A stretch of 29,174 bases of DNA from an uncultured Bacilli bacterium (GCA_947591175.1 CANQDB010000006.1:1-29174), one strand, 5' to 3'. Shown: positions 15,101 to 22,772, counted from the stretch's first letter. Notes: generated by a model not told the origin, from the sequence alone. Numbers and translations are program-made.

Positions 15101-17524
15101 TTCATCGATAAAACGAGAGAAACGGTCTTCATCTTTACCCCGATATTTGGCTTCTTTATAAGAAGAAGCATTAGCATCTTTCGTAAGGTCTTCTAAAGTA
15201 GAACCAATTTCTACATCGAATGTTTTATTGGCATCTTCAGTGGCACCTTTAATTGTAACTTTTACATTGTATTCAGCCATTACTTTGGTATCTTTAGAGA
15301 ATGTTTCATTCATTATTTCTTCAGCAATAGCTTCGATATTTTTTTCTAGTGATGTTTGATATAATTTCTTGTCTTGACCATTTTCTGTATCAAATACAGC
15401 GATTCCTTTAAAACTTTGACCCCTAGGAACAGTATTTTCTAGAGCCGTTATTTTACCTTTTATTTCTTCTTTTTGAGCAGTTAAACTATTTAAATTCTTA
15501 CCTTCATCAATCGTGTAAGGAGTATTTTCACCGATGGTTACTTGTATTACATAAATAGCGGTGATGGTAGAATCTTCAGTTAATGTTTTGCTTTCAGGAT
15601 CAATTTGTTCATCGTTTATTACAAATCTACCAAAACGTTTTCCTTCGACCGTTTTAAGACTTTCTAAAGCCTCTTTTATATCATCTTTACTATTTAGTTT
15701 TTGATCTTCTTCAATCGAATATTCTTCACTAGCAATCGTTACTTTAACTAAGAACTTCGAAGTTAACTCGACATTAGCAGTAAGCATTTTTTCTTCACTT
15801 ACTTCTTGTCCTTCGGCATCAACAAAGCGAGAAAATTCACGGTTTTTACTATTTTTCATTTTAGCAGTATCGTATTCACTTGGTTGACTACTCTCAAGTT
15901 TTTTTAAAGTCTCGCCAGAATTGATATGAAATTCCGTACCATTAATTGTTACTTTAACTTGGTGAATGGCCTCGATTTGACAATCTTGAGTAATAGGTAA
16001 TTCTTCGAAAAGTTCAGTTTCTTGGTCAGGTTCATAGGTTTGGGCACCTTTATCATTATAAACGATATATCCTTTGAACGTTTGATCTGGTTTACTTGTT
16101 TTAAGGGCATCTAACGCGGCTTTTATATCTGCATTAGAAGTACTACTTTGAAGAGTATCTCCTTCTTCGACATCAAATTCTTTATCTTCCGTACCGCCAT
16201 CTTTTGGAACATCTTTAATCGTTACTTTTAAAACTTTAACTAGTTTAGCATATAAATCTAAGTTAGTTCCCGCAACGGTTTGAGGATAACTTTCACCAGC
16301 CTTGGTATATTCGTCCGAATAAGCAGTTCCATCAAAATTCTTGAACCAACCTTTAAAGTTATAATTTTCCTTGGTTATATATTTTGGATTTTCTAATTCT
16401 GAAATTTCGGTATTTCCTGCATGGATATTAATTTCACCTTTGCCTTCAAAGTCATAAGTTCCAACAACGGCATAAGTGTCACCTTTACTATATTTATGGT
16501 CTAAAGTGACAGGTTGACTATCTGTTGATAAGTACTTTGTAGCATTATCCGTAATCTTGATATTTTGAGAAGTAGCATTGTCACCGAAATCAAAAATTAC
16601 ACTTTCACTTGATTTACTTCTATCCTTAATCGTAACTCCGGATAGACTAATATTTACCGTATTATTATTGCTAAAAGCAAAGATACTTTCTTTTTGGTTA
16701 GGGTTACCATCTTTTGTATATGTACCTACGATATCTACGTTATTTAAATTCATTGTTAAATTATTTTGTTCTTTTACGTTAACAACCATGGCATCGGCAT
16801 AATAAATGGAACGGCCTTCGATACCTGTATTATTAATGGTAATGCTATTACCACTTCCAGATTCTAAGTTAATAGCTGTTCTTCCATGAATCTCAGAATC
16901 ATCAACTGTAACTGTGGTATTCGATGAAAGAATATTGATTCCATAATGTGTTCCAGCACGAGATAAGCGACTATTTTTTATTTCGATATTAGAACCAGTA
17001 GCATCTTTTTCAATTCTAAGAGATGTTGCTTCATGAATTCCAAATTTTCCATTTGATTCACCACGTAATATTCCCCAGTTAGACACATCATCCATAATTA
17101 AATGAACTGGGCTATTAACTTTGACAAACATATAATCTCTAGAGACAGATTGAATTCCTGAAGAAAAGCCTTGCAAAGTTACTTCTTTTTTAGGATCATT
17201 TACATCAATCTCAATAGGAACATTAATCGTTGTAGTAACGCGGTTACTATTATAATTACTTCCCACACCTTTTAAAGTAATAGCCTTGGTAATCTTTACT
17301 GGTTCTTCGGCTACTCCACTATAAGAACCTTCTCTTAAAATAAAGATATCTCCTTCTTTTACGTCTTCAGCCTCAAGAGCCTTTTTTAAGGTACCCGAAC
17401 CAGGTTCAACATTATGAACAATTGGATCAGCTAAAACATGCGGTACTGCTGCAAAGCCTAAAAAGACTAGAGCAAATACGACAAACGAGATTATCCTACC
17501 TTTGTGTTTTTTGTTCTTTTTCAT
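12170..17524 (-). CDS. Giant repeat-rich surface protein with PAPNTG sorting signal
   Basis: 1784 residues, the largest gene in the window and probably an adhesin or wall-anchored stalk. In order: a signal peptide (basic start, hydrophobic 11-27, likely cleavage after A32 in HVLA); a right-handed beta-helix-like region at about 35-340 with many short asparagine-rich turns (NITINNTG-type, 'NNTVNISLSG'); an InlB/Flg_new-like B-repeat near 385-425 (NYNFKGWFKNFDGTAYS); about 17 divergent repeats of 60-95 residues from about 430 to 1727, each opening with a K/Q-V-T-I-like strand and closing with T-x-x-A-x-Y-x-V; then a proline-rich joint. The end is a sorting signal with P1747-APNT-G1752, a threonine/asparagine stretch, a hydrophobic segment (MFIPLILIAVVGILGL) and a basic tail (RKKLFNR). 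The motif is PAPNTG instead of LPxTG. A sortase gene is divergent and adjacent. The repeats contain almost no cysteine and are acidic. Ribosome site GGGAGG precedes the ATG. Confidence 0.9.
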   Translation of the reverse strand: MKKNKKHKGRIISFVVFALVFLGFAAVPHVLADPIVHNVEPGSGTLKKALEAEDVKEGDIFILREGSYSGVAEEPVKITKAITLKGVGSNYNSNRVTTTINVPIEIDVNDPKKEVTLQGFSSGIQSVSRDYMFVKVNSPVHLIMDDVSNWGILRGESNGKFGIHEATSLRIEKDATGSNIEIKNSRLSRAGTHYGINILSSNTTVTVDDSEIHGRTAINLESGSGNSITINNTGIEGRSIYYADAMVVNVKEQNNLTMNLNNVDIVGTYTKDGNPNQKESIFAFSNNNTVNISLSGVTIKDRSKSSESVIFDFGDNATSQNIKITDNATKYLSTDSQPVTLDHKYSKGDTYAVVGTYDFEGKGEINIHAGNTEISELENPKYITKENYNFKGWFKNFDGTAYSDEYTKAGESYPQTVAGTNLDLYAKLVKVLKVTIKDVPKDGGTEDKEFDVEEGDTLQSSTSNADIKAALDALKTSKPDQTFKGYIVYNDKGAQTYEPDQETELFEELPITQDCQIEAIHQVKVTINGTEFHINSGETLKKLESSQPSEYDTAKMKNSKNREFSRFVDAEGQEVSEEKMLTANVELTSKFLVKVTIASEEYSIEEDQKLNSKDDIKEALESLKTVEGKRFGRFVINDEQIDPESKTLTEDSTITAIYVIQVTIGENTPYTIDEGKNLNSLTAQKEEIKGKITALENTVPRGQSFKGIAVFDTENGQDKKLYQTSLEKNIEAIAEEIMNETFSKDTKVMAEYNVKVTIKGATEDANKTFDVEIGSTLEDLTKDANASSYKEAKYRGKDEDRFSRFIDEDSQTFEESKPIDANVTLTPIYFVKVTISGSQYLLEEKQTIDDFTNEDAQAALTKLRSDKIDEDHNINLHFEKLVLKDNANQIVDNEYEIIHDIEIIGVYHYDVKIHEDYKDKQEETVKGYNVLEGKTLSEDDQKTAISTSLEALKTSTTSDNQQFYKFYDLLSGKEYTEEELLNTVFNTHIDISAKVSYKVTVGETSAFIPEGMPLSSNQNIMNALNALKETSDKEFSQYKVDGELKDISGDTVVDGPMTITAAYNVLLTIGEQTFVIPENGKITDYTPQEKITAALTTLENQVTAEKHNFKGYYYTDEEGNHDIDVASTTFAKNTTILAKYNIKITIEGTTTKYFELDSNKTLKDIKDQADYKTVTSKENRTFAEKFRDENGKIVDENTAFKENQTLTPIFNVKVTIKDIDYYLEEGTELGTSEIIEALKVFETEDKIVHGYVYGENTPITLTDKVTDNITIKPVYYVSLTIQYGSTPIGTFEFPENKSISELEEGLKTKIQNALTELQRKVETDKYNFKKYVDQESHDFTDSTKVTKNTTVTAQYNIQITIEGANGTETFEIDSNGTLANVKAADGTKFENVQQKTERTFLYFEVQDEDKTQLKNDDNTYKFTKNTKLVSKYAVTVKIDSHDYELLEGTSLSSNADIVNALKQLEKPNKHLVSYSTDKGETITVEALDSKTDQAINDNVTITPKYMIDVVIEGEETFTRTVEENTTLGSLDYTKPANFKNFVDYETGELVEDTKPLTENTKVKAIYEIQVIANGHTYKLDSFQTFGDLTGAEDDLAALKEVPEGKVSFSRFVYVNGQGVEIELNPDTVLTTDITVVPKFTIELTIVYTNSEGEQVELVKLELEEGKTINDLSEAELTKLNEKIKAREEELEQEGKHDFKFTKFTLDGEDVDVSIDTFEEATTLEAIFEYKPETVPGNPDDDYPFKEPAPNTGITTTTTNNTMFIPLILIAVVGILGLRKKLFNR
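12340..16231 (-). repeat. Coding repeat array of about 17 divergent ~76-residue units
   Basis: This is the part of the adhesin gene encoding the repeats. Units fall into three kinds by their middle part: A (helix then F-K-G-Y, e.g. HNFKGYYYT), B (R-x-F-x-x-F-x-D-E-x-G, e.g. REFSRFVDAEGQEV) and C (Y-x-L-E-E-G followed by I-x-x-A-L-x-x-L, e.g. IKEALESLKTVEGK). From the N-terminus they read roughly A B C, A B, two unclear, C, A B C, A B C, B C, A. At DNA level the copies have diverged strongly, so this is an old duplication and not a recent tandem expansion. Confidence 0.7.
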
Positions 17525-17569
17525 AAATTCCTCCCATAATTATAAAAATGTATTTTCTCTTCATAGTAG

Positions 17570-17599
17570 ATTTTATCATGAGACCAAATGTAAAGTCAA
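17570..17599 (-). promoter_or_regulatory. Promoter of the adhesin gene
   Basis: Minus strand: TTGACT (17594-17599), 18-base spacer, TAAAAT (17570-17575) preceded by TGA as an extended -10. It implies a leader of about 40 bases and lies in the 166-base divergent region shared with the sortase gene. Confidence 0.7.
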
Positions 17600-17654
17600 T
17601 GTAAATAGGACTAGTTGTCCGACATTTTTCTAGCAAAATGGAAATAGACTTCCT

Positions 17655-17660
17655 TATAAT
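17655..17660 (+). promoter_or_regulatory. Possible -10 box of the sortase gene
   Basis: A perfect TATAAT lies 31 bases before the sortase ATG at 17691, at the right distance for a short leader, but no -35 match is found 16-18 bases upstream. Confidence 0.35.
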
Positions 17661-17690
17661 TATTTGATACACTTATGTCGGGTGGATAAG

Positions 17691-18416
17691 ATGAGAAAGA
17701 AATATTTAATTTTATCTATAGTAGCAATCGGTTTTTCAGCTATTTTTTTAGGTATTTCTTTATCTTTGTATGAAGATAACAATCTAGATAAACCAGGTAA
17801 TAATGTGAATAACGAAATAGTAGAACCGACTCCGACACCTATCGAAGATAATATTGAAGATGAAAAATCATTAGCAATTTTTAGAAATCTATACAATAAC
17901 CAGGATATTATCGCATCCATAGCGATACCTTCTATCGAATTAGATGAGTTAGTCGTTAAAGGAAGCGATAATAAATTTTATTTAAACCATAACATCCAAA
18001 AAAACAAAGATGTAAATGGAGCCATCTTTATGGATTATCGAACACTTGATGTAGATTCTTCCAAGCAAATAAATATTTATGGTCATAATTCGGATAGTCA
18101 AGATATTCCGTTTGGAAAGTTAGAACAATATCAAGACGAGAATTTCTTTAATAACAATCTAGATTTAGTTTTAAAAACCGATAACGGAAAGTACTCTTAT
18201 AGGGTCTTTGCCGTTAGTTTGGAACCTAAGGATTATGACGAACACATGATTATTTCATATGAAGGCGAAGACTTTGTAAATCATGTGCAAAAGATGCGGC
18301 AAAATGCTCTTTTTGATACTAACGAGAGTGTTATGCAAGATGATCAAATATTAGTATTACAAACTTGTCTTTTTAATCCAAAACAATTTCTTATTTTGTA
18401 TGCGAAAAGAGTATAG
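17691..18416 (+). CDS. Sortase, class B-like
   Basis: Cysteine transpeptidase that cuts a surface protein at its sorting motif and joins it to the peptidoglycan precursor. The 241 residues begin with a transmembrane anchor (about 3-24), then a polar, proline/threonine-rich stalk (VEPTPTPIEDN) and the catalytic domain from about 75. Catalytic residues are readable: H132 in NIYGHNSD, C226 in VLQTCLFN, and R240 two residues from the end (AKRV). The stretches FYLNHN and GAIFMDYR, and the YGHN motif, resemble SrtB. I choose ATG 17691, with GGGTGG five bases upstream, over a TTG at 17664. The gene is divergent from the PAPNTG adhesin and is the only sortase here, so that adhesin is its probable substrate. 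It is tail-to-tail with mntP, one base apart, with no terminator visible between them. Confidence 0.9.
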   Translation: MRKKYLILSIVAIGFSAIFLGISLSLYEDNNLDKPGNNVNNEIVEPTPTPIEDNIEDEKSLAIFRNLYNNQDIIASIAIPSIELDELVVKGSDNKFYLNHNIQKNKDVNGAIFMDYRTLDVDSSKQINIYGHNSDSQDIPFGKLEQYQDENFFNNNLDLVLKTDNGKYSYRVFAVSLEPKDYDEHMIISYEGEDFVNHVQKMRQNALFDTNESVMQDDQILVLQTCLFNPKQFLILYAKRV

Positions 18417-18417
18417 T

Positions 18418-18954
18418 CTAGGTAAAGAAGTAATAAAGTCCTAGTATAAACAAGAGTAGACTACCTATTAGAGTAGAGATATTACCAACTATTTTATTAA
18501 TTTTCTTGCCTAAAACTAAACCTGAAATAGTAAATGTAAATGACGTAAGTGAAAAGACAAGAGGGGCTATAAAGATGTTACCACCAAAACCACCTAGGCC
18601 GATACCAATCGAAAAACTATCGATACTGACAGTGAAGGCAAATAGTAATAAAGCAACTATTCCTTCTAAAGGAAGGAGTTCTTCCTCTTTAGAAAGAGAA
18701 AAAAACATTTGAACAGCAATTAAGCAAAAAATTACTCCCATTAAAACATGGGGATTGATAGAAATAAAGTTTAATAATGTTTTGCCACACGCATAACCAA
18801 AGAGGGGCATAAAAAAATGAAATATCCCTACTAGAATGCTTAACGTAAGCATTTTTTTCTTTGGTAATGAAAGAGTTCCATATAAAATTGCTAAGGAAAA
18901 AGCATCCATTGAGAGACCTATTCCCATTAGAATAGTCGGAAAAAAGGTTGCCAA
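18418..18954 (-). CDS. mntP: Manganese efflux pump MntP
   Basis: Six-helix membrane exporter that removes excess Mn(II). The two half-repeats each carry the conserved aspartate motif: SMDAFSLAI near residue 17 and SIDSFSIGIG near 112, and glycine-rich LGGFGGN follows the second. Length (178-181 residues) fits the family. The start is uncertain: GTG at 18963 overlaps the only ribosome site (AGGTG), while TTG at 18954 sits 6 bases after it, so I use TTG. In B. subtilis mntP (ywlD) is also a few genes downstream of spoIIR, as here. In other bacteria mntP genes often follow a manganese riboswitch, but only 30-39 bases separate this gene from spoIIR, so no such riboswitch fits; the small inverted repeat at 18969-18985 is the only structure seen. 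Confidence 0.88.
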   Translation of the reverse strand: MATFFPTILMGIGLSMDAFSLAILYGTLSLPKKKMLTLSILVGIFHFFMPLFGYACGKTLLNFISINPHVLMGVIFCLIAVQMFFSLSKEEELLPLEGIVALLLFAFTVSIDSFSIGIGLGGFGGNIFIAPLVFSLTSFTFTISGLVLGKKINKIVGNISTLIGSLLLFILGLYYFFT

Positions 18955-18968
18955 GTATATCACCTAAA

Positions 18969-18985
18969 CTATTCTACGAGAATAG
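18969..18985 (-). repeat. Short hairpin between spoIIR and mntP
   Basis: CTATTCT (18969-18975) and AGAATAG (18979-18985) are a perfect inverted repeat with a 3-base loop. It lies between the spoIIR stop and the mntP ribosome site and is followed on the minus strand by TTTAGG, not a T-tract. It could be a weak terminator, a processing site or an operator. Confidence 0.4.
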
Positions 18986-18993
18986 AAATATAA

Positions 18994-19521
18994 TTAGACG
19001 TTAAAATTCTCTAATAGTTCTTGAATAAAAAATTTATATTCTACTTCGGTTGTTTCTTCAGTCTCTTCGGCTTCAAGTAAACATAGGGGCGGAAAAAGAA
19101 CACACCACCAATTATCACCTAGGCCATCTCCTAAAGTGACGACAAGGGACTCATATTCACCTTCGGGGTACTCTACTCCTTTATATACTTTTTTAGGGAA
19201 GTAATTAATTCCATAATTTATTTTATAGGTCTCATAAGTACCTTTTAAACTATTTTTTAAGGAGTCTTCAAAAACTGGTAAACTAGTTTGAATCAAAGTA
19301 CTGGCTTCTTCTTTTGAGCGACTATCCTTTAATAAGTTAAACATTTCTTGTTGAAGATTATCACGAACTTTTATTTTAAGAGCTTGATCCTCAGTACTAT
19401 TACTATTGGCAATTACTCGGAACCGAATGGCGTCGGATGGAATAATTAAATTATCCACAGAATTTGTTAGTAAATTCATCATAATAAAGAGTACAACTAT
19501 AATTAAAATGTTTTTATTCAC
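18994..19521 (-). CDS. spoIIR: Stage II sporulation protein R
   Basis: Secreted forespore signal that crosses the septum and triggers SpoIIGA to process pro-SigE in the mother cell. The 175-residue protein has an N-terminal hydrophobic segment (about 3-20) and the family blocks RFRVIANSNSTEDQALK, KVYKGVEYPEGEYESLVV and GDNWWCVLFPPLCLLE. The Bacillus protein is longer (224), with extra C-terminal sequence. The start is GTG 19521, with AAAGGTGAT at good spacing; a GTG at 19530 would overlap that site. The ribosome site is inside a 9-base-pair hairpin (19528-19559). A GTATA at 19570-19574 with a 15-base spacer and TTTCAAAATG gives a weak SigF-like match (SigF is the known regulator in Bacillus). 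It lies in the same prfA-prmC-spoIIR-mntP order as B. subtilis, with one gene inserted. Confidence 0.93.
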   Translation of the reverse strand: MNKNILIIVVLFIMMNLLTNSVDNLIIPSDAIRFRVIANSNSTEDQALKIKVRDNLQQEMFNLLKDSRSKEEASTLIQTSLPVFEDSLKNSLKGTYETYKINYGINYFPKKVYKGVEYPEGEYESLVVTLGDGLGDNWWCVLFPPLCLLEAEETEETTEVEYKFFIQELLENFNV

Positions 19522-19527
19522 AGATAT

Positions 19528-19559
19528 CACCTTTTCTTAATTTTCATTTTGAAAAGGTG
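19528..19559 (-). promoter_or_regulatory. Hairpin that hides the spoIIR ribosome site
   Basis: CACCTTTTC (19528-19536) and GAAAAGGTG (19551-19559) are exact inverted repeats with a 14-base loop. In the minus-strand mRNA the downstream arm contains the AAGGTG ribosome site of spoIIR, so a transcript starting upstream of 19559 would have that site paired. There is no T-tract downstream on that strand. Confidence 0.55.
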
Positions 19560-19635
19560 GTTTTTATTTTATACAGACTTAAATAATTTTTTTTATTTAT
19601 ACTAAAATTAGTCGACAAATTTCTTATTTTTAAAG

Positions 19636-19665
19636 GAAAAAAAGAACCACTTTACGAGTGATTCT
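19636..19665 (-). terminator. Terminator of the TasA-like gene
   Basis: Minus strand: AGAATCACT and AGTGGTTCT pair (one G-U) around CGTAA and run into seven T. It lies 12 bases after the stop codon. Confidence 0.85.
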
Positions 19666-19676
19666 TAATTTAATTA

Positions 19677-20756
19677 TTATTGAACTCTCACTATCCTAGT
19701 TGCACTTCCGATATTTCCATCTTTATCGATAGCAAAATATTTTAAGATGTAGTCTCCCGCTACCTTAGTGTTAACGGTTCCAAAGACTAGTATATCGTTA
19801 ACTTGATTATTTACTTGGTCTACTGCGGTAGCACCTGGATCTGTATAAGTTCCATTTAAAGCAACTGTTTCTTGGATATTTCCAGTTAGTGTTACTGTCG
19901 GAGGTTCTGTATTTACTTGTGTAATATTTACCGTTCTAGCAACTACTCCTTTATTTCCTTTTGTATCTAGCAATTCGTAGTAAATAATATATGCTCCAAT
20001 TTGATCTGTATCAATTTCAGTTACTGATTTAGGAGTATCACCATCGAAGAATTCATAACGAATCTGGACATTAGTAGTTTTTAAATTTTTATCAACATTA
20101 TCGTCGACACTTGCAACACCTAAATCATTAAAACGTTCACCTTGTTTTAAATTAATGACACTTTTACCACTTAAGATTATTGTTGGAGCGATATGGTCTT
20201 CATAGACTAGAGCCTTTTCTTCTTCAGATACAACTTGTATTTTCCCTCTCCAAGTTTGGCCCATGGCATCGTTTGTTGCATTTTCATCTAGCCATACTTT
20301 TATTTCGTAAGTATCCGTTGCACTACCTTGCAAAGATTTACTTTCAACTAAAATTAAACTATTTAAAGTTTTGCTAATAGGAAATGTAGCATCAGTAGAT
20401 TTTTTTATAGTATATTTCAAATTTTCTCTACTAATAGTATTTCCTTCATCTTCAAGGATGCTTATTTGATATTTGGCAGGAATATCACCTCTATTATGAA
20501 TAGAAAACTTATATGAAGTTGTTTCTTGTCCTTCTGCTTCAGACATTGGATAAGCATTATCTAGATTGATTGCCTCACTATTGCTTTCAAAAGTTACTTG
20601 AAAAGTACCAGTTGCCATTTCATTATTGGTTTGACCTTCTTTAGAATACATAAAAAAGGAATAACTTGTTCCAACGAACATTAATAGTAGTCCCAAACTA
20701 AATAAAGACATAGCTAACTTTTTAGTATTTACTATTTTTTTAGAGTTCTGTTCCAT
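19677..20756 (-). CDS. TasA/camelysin-like secreted protein with two Ig-like domains
   Basis: 359 residues in three parts. The N-terminus (about 8-36) is a hydrophobic signal of the SipW-dependent type (KKLAMSLFSLGLLLMFVGTS) followed by YSFFMYSKEGQTNNEMATGTF, which resembles the start of TasA/camelysin proteins. A beta-sandwich follows to about 180 (TTSYKFSIHNRGDIPAKYQI). Two DUF5011/HYR-like Ig domains occupy about 190-280 and 283-359 (TVTLTGNIQETVALNGTYTDPGA... split here by motif), the second ending the protein. The domain pairing suggests an extracellular fibre subunit or a surface protein that displays Ig domains. No sorting signal or C-terminal membrane segment is present. No sipW or partner tasA gene is nearby. 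The start at 20756 has AGAGGTG five bases upstream; a longer frame to 20783 would overlap the promoter. It is a single-gene unit with its own promoter and terminator, inserted between spoIIR and prmC. Confidence 0.8.
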   Translation of the reverse strand: MEQNSKKIVNTKKLAMSLFSLGLLLMFVGTSYSFFMYSKEGQTNNEMATGTFQVTFESNSEAINLDNAYPMSEAEGQETTSYKFSIHNRGDIPAKYQISILEDEGNTISRENLKYTIKKSTDATFPISKTLNSLILVESKSLQGSATDTYEIKVWLDENATNDAMGQTWRGKIQVVSEEEKALVYEDHIAPTIILSGKSVINLKQGERFNDLGVASVDDNVDKNLKTTNVQIRYEFFDGDTPKSVTEIDTDQIGAYIIYYELLDTKGNKGVVARTVNITQVNTEPPTVTLTGNIQETVALNGTYTDPGATAVDQVNNQVNDILVFGTVNTKVAGDYILKYFAIDKDGNIGSATRIVRVQ

Positions 20757-20782
20757 TTGTACACCTCTATTCTTATATCTCA

Positions 20783-20811
20783 ATTATAATATTTTGTGGT
20801 TTTGAGGTCAA
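20783..20811 (-). promoter_or_regulatory. Strong sigma-A promoter of the TasA-like gene
   Basis: Minus strand: TTGACC (20806-20811), 17-base spacer, TATAAT (20783-20788). Near consensus, with a short leader before ATG 20756, so vegetative expression is expected. Confidence 0.88.
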
Positions 20812-20823
20812 TTAATTTAATGT

Positions 20824-20845
20824 AAAAAAACTCTTTTAAAAAGAG
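20824..20845 (-). terminator. Terminator of the prfA-prmC unit
   Basis: Minus strand: CTCTTTTTAAAAGAG hairpin followed by seven T, directly after the prmC stop. It insulates prmC from the TasA-like gene promoter. Confidence 0.75.
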
Positions 20846-20853
20846 CTTTGACA

Positions 20854-21669
20854 TTAAAAATGATAAGCAAAAACCATTCGATCACGATTTTGTAAATCTT
20901 TTTTGGTAATAACTAAGGCTTCAGGTAAGGTTTCTTTTAGTAATTGTTCAACTTCGTTTTTCTGACTTTCACCTATTTCAAAACCTATGAGATAACTAGA
21001 ATTAAGGTGACTTCTTATATCTTTTAAAATCATTCGATAATAATCTAGGCCATCTTTGCCACCATATAAAGCAAGATGAGGTTCGTTGTTTTTAACGATA
21101 TCTTCGATTTCCTCGTCTTCTTTTATATAAGGTGGATTACTTATGATAACATCGAATGTTCCTTCGACGTTATCCCACATATTACTGTTAATAAAGTTAA
21201 CATTTGTCTCTAAATTAGTAGCATTTTCTTTGGCCACATCTAAGGCATCTTGACTGATATCTAAGAGAGTCACTTCTAAATCAGGTCTTTTTTTCTTTAA
21301 AGTGATACCGATTGCTCCACTTCCACAGCCTAAGTCGATAAGAGTTTTGGCGTTTTCAAACAAATCGAGGAATTTTAAAGTATTTTCAACTAATTCTTCG
21401 GTCTCAAAACGAGGAATTAAAACTTTGTCGTTGACTTTAAAGAGGTTGCCATAAAAGTTGACGTTACCCAAAACGTATTGAATTGGTTTTTGTTGTTGAA
21501 GGGAAGTGAGTTTCTCTTGATATTGTTTTACTATTTCTTCTGGGACTTCTTCATCTAAAATGGTCGTTAGTTCAAGAGGATTCTTATTTAGAAGGTCTGC
21601 TAGTAACATCTTGGCATGAGTCGAGTGAACCTTTTTCTTACCATCTACTATTAAATCTTCAACTGTCAT
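20854..21669 (-). CDS. prmC: Release factor glutamine methyltransferase PrmC
   Basis: Methylates the glutamine of the GGQ motif in release factors, raising termination efficiency. The 271 residues have the N-terminal helical domain for release-factor binding (about 1-85) and a class I SAM-dependent methyltransferase domain, with [17 protein letters not shown] sequence (here [13 protein letters not shown]), the SAM loop [13 protein letters not shown] near 115 and the catalytic NPPY (N178) in [12 protein letters not shown]. The ATG overlaps the prfA stop by four bases (ATGA), so the methylase is translationally coupled to its main substrate, as in most bacteria. Confidence 0.97.
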   Translation of the reverse strand: MTVEDLIVDGKKKVHSTHAKMLLADLLNKNPLELTTILDEEVPEEIVKQYQEKLTSLQQQKPIQYVLGNVNFYGNLFKVNDKVLIPRFETEELVENTLKFLDLFENAKTLIDLGCGSGAIGITLKKKRPDLEVTLLDISQDALDVAKENATNLETNVNFINSNMWDNVEGTFDVIISNPPYIKEDEEIEDIVKNNEPHLALYGGKDGLDYYRMILKDIRSHLNSSYLIGFEIGESQKNEVEQLLKETLPEALVITKKDLQNRDRMVFAYHF

Positions 21670-22724
21670 ACTTCTTGAGCCAATTTCCTTTTTTGATCTT
21701 CGGTAATTAGAGATTCGATTAAGTCTTCTAAGTCACCATTCATAATACGATCTAGATTGTTGCTAGTGTATCCTATACGATGATCAGTTACTCTATTTTG
21801 AGGGTAATTATACGTTCTTATCTTTTCAGCACGATTACCGGTTCCAATTTTATTTCTTCGTTCCGTACCAAGTTCCTCTTCTTGACGTTGAAGTTCGGCT
21901 TCGTAGAGTCTTGCTTTTAAAACTTTCATAGCCTGTTCCTTGTTTTGAATTTGACTACGTTCGTTTTGACAAGTTACGACAGTATTTGTAGGTAAGTGCG
22001 TTATACGAACAGCCGAATCTGTAGTATTTACGCCTTGGCCACCACATCCTGAGGAACGGAAGATATCTATTCTTAAATCTTGGGGATTAATTTCGATATT
22101 AACATCTTCTGCTTCTGGCATTATCAATACCGTAGCAGTAGATGTTTGAATACGGCCTTGAGATTCAGTTTCTGGTACTCTTTGAACACGATGGGAACCA
22201 CTTTCGTATTTGAGTTTAGAATAGACGTTATTTCCTTTAATCATAAATTGGATTTGCGCAAAGCCTCCTGCTTCACCTTCGGTAGCATCTAAAACTTCAG
22301 TTTTCCAACCTTGTTTTTCAGCATACTTTTGATACATACGATATAAGTCTCCAGCAAAAATATTGGCTTCGTCTCCACCGGCCGCGCCTCTTATTTCAGC
22401 AATGATATTTTTTCCGTCATTCGGGTCCTTTGGAATAAGTAATAATTCAATTTGGTGCTCTAGTTTCTCTTTTTTTGATGCTAGATTTTCCATCTCTTCT
22501 TTGGCCATGTCCGCAAGTTCTTCATCCTTTAGCATCTCTTTTGCACTATCGATATCCTCTAACACTTTTTGATAAGTATGATAGGTATTTACAGTTTCTT
22601 CAAGATCAGCCATCTCTTTAGAGATTTCCGTTGTTCTTTGAATATTACTTAAAGTTTCAGGATTCAAAAGTTCCTTATTTAATTGTTGATAACGTTCTTC
22701 AATAGCTTTTAATCGTTCGATCAT
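21666..22724 (-). CDS. prfA: Peptide chain release factor 1
   Basis: RF1 reads UAA and UAG and releases the finished peptide. The 352 residues carry the GGQ motif (G228-G229-Q230) in [15 protein letters not shown], with the stop-reading domain before it ([16 protein letters not shown]) and the tail NPHRIGYT-type block (here [16 protein letters not shown]). ATG 22724 is six bases after AAAGGGTG; a GTG at 22733 would overlap that site. It is followed by prmC and lies downstream of rpoE, from which a strong terminator separates it. Confidence 0.97.
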   Translation of the reverse strand: MIERLKAIEERYQQLNKELLNPETLSNIQRTTEISKEMADLEETVNTYHTYQKVLEDIDSAKEMLKDEELADMAKEEMENLASKKEKLEHQIELLLIPKDPNDGKNIIAEIRGAAGGDEANIFAGDLYRMYQKYAEKQGWKTEVLDATEGEAGGFAQIQFMIKGNNVYSKLKYESGSHRVQRVPETESQGRIQTSTATVLIMPEAEDVNIEINPQDLRIDIFRSSGCGGQGVNTTDSAVRITHLPTNTVVTCQNERSQIQNKEQAMKVLKARLYEAELQRQEEELGTERRNKIGTGNRAEKIRTYNYPQNRVTDHRIGYTSNNLDRIMNGDLEDLIESLITEDQKRKLAQEV

Positions 22725-22772
22725 TGCTTTCACCCTTTCTTTGGTCGATGTTATTATACCATACTTTGAAAG

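Noticed and set aside
12340..16231. CRISPR array or recent tandem DNA repeat
   Set aside because: The repetition is at protein level within one open frame, with variable unit length and diverged DNA; no short identical repeats with spacers.
17660..17920. Minus-strand 86-codon frame opposite the sortase start
   Set aside because: Antisense to the sortase transmembrane region; the apparent hydrophobicity is a by-product of the opposite strand.
18955..18993. Manganese riboswitch (yybP-ykoY type) before mntP
   Set aside because: Only about 39 bases separate spoIIR and mntP, too few for that riboswitch.
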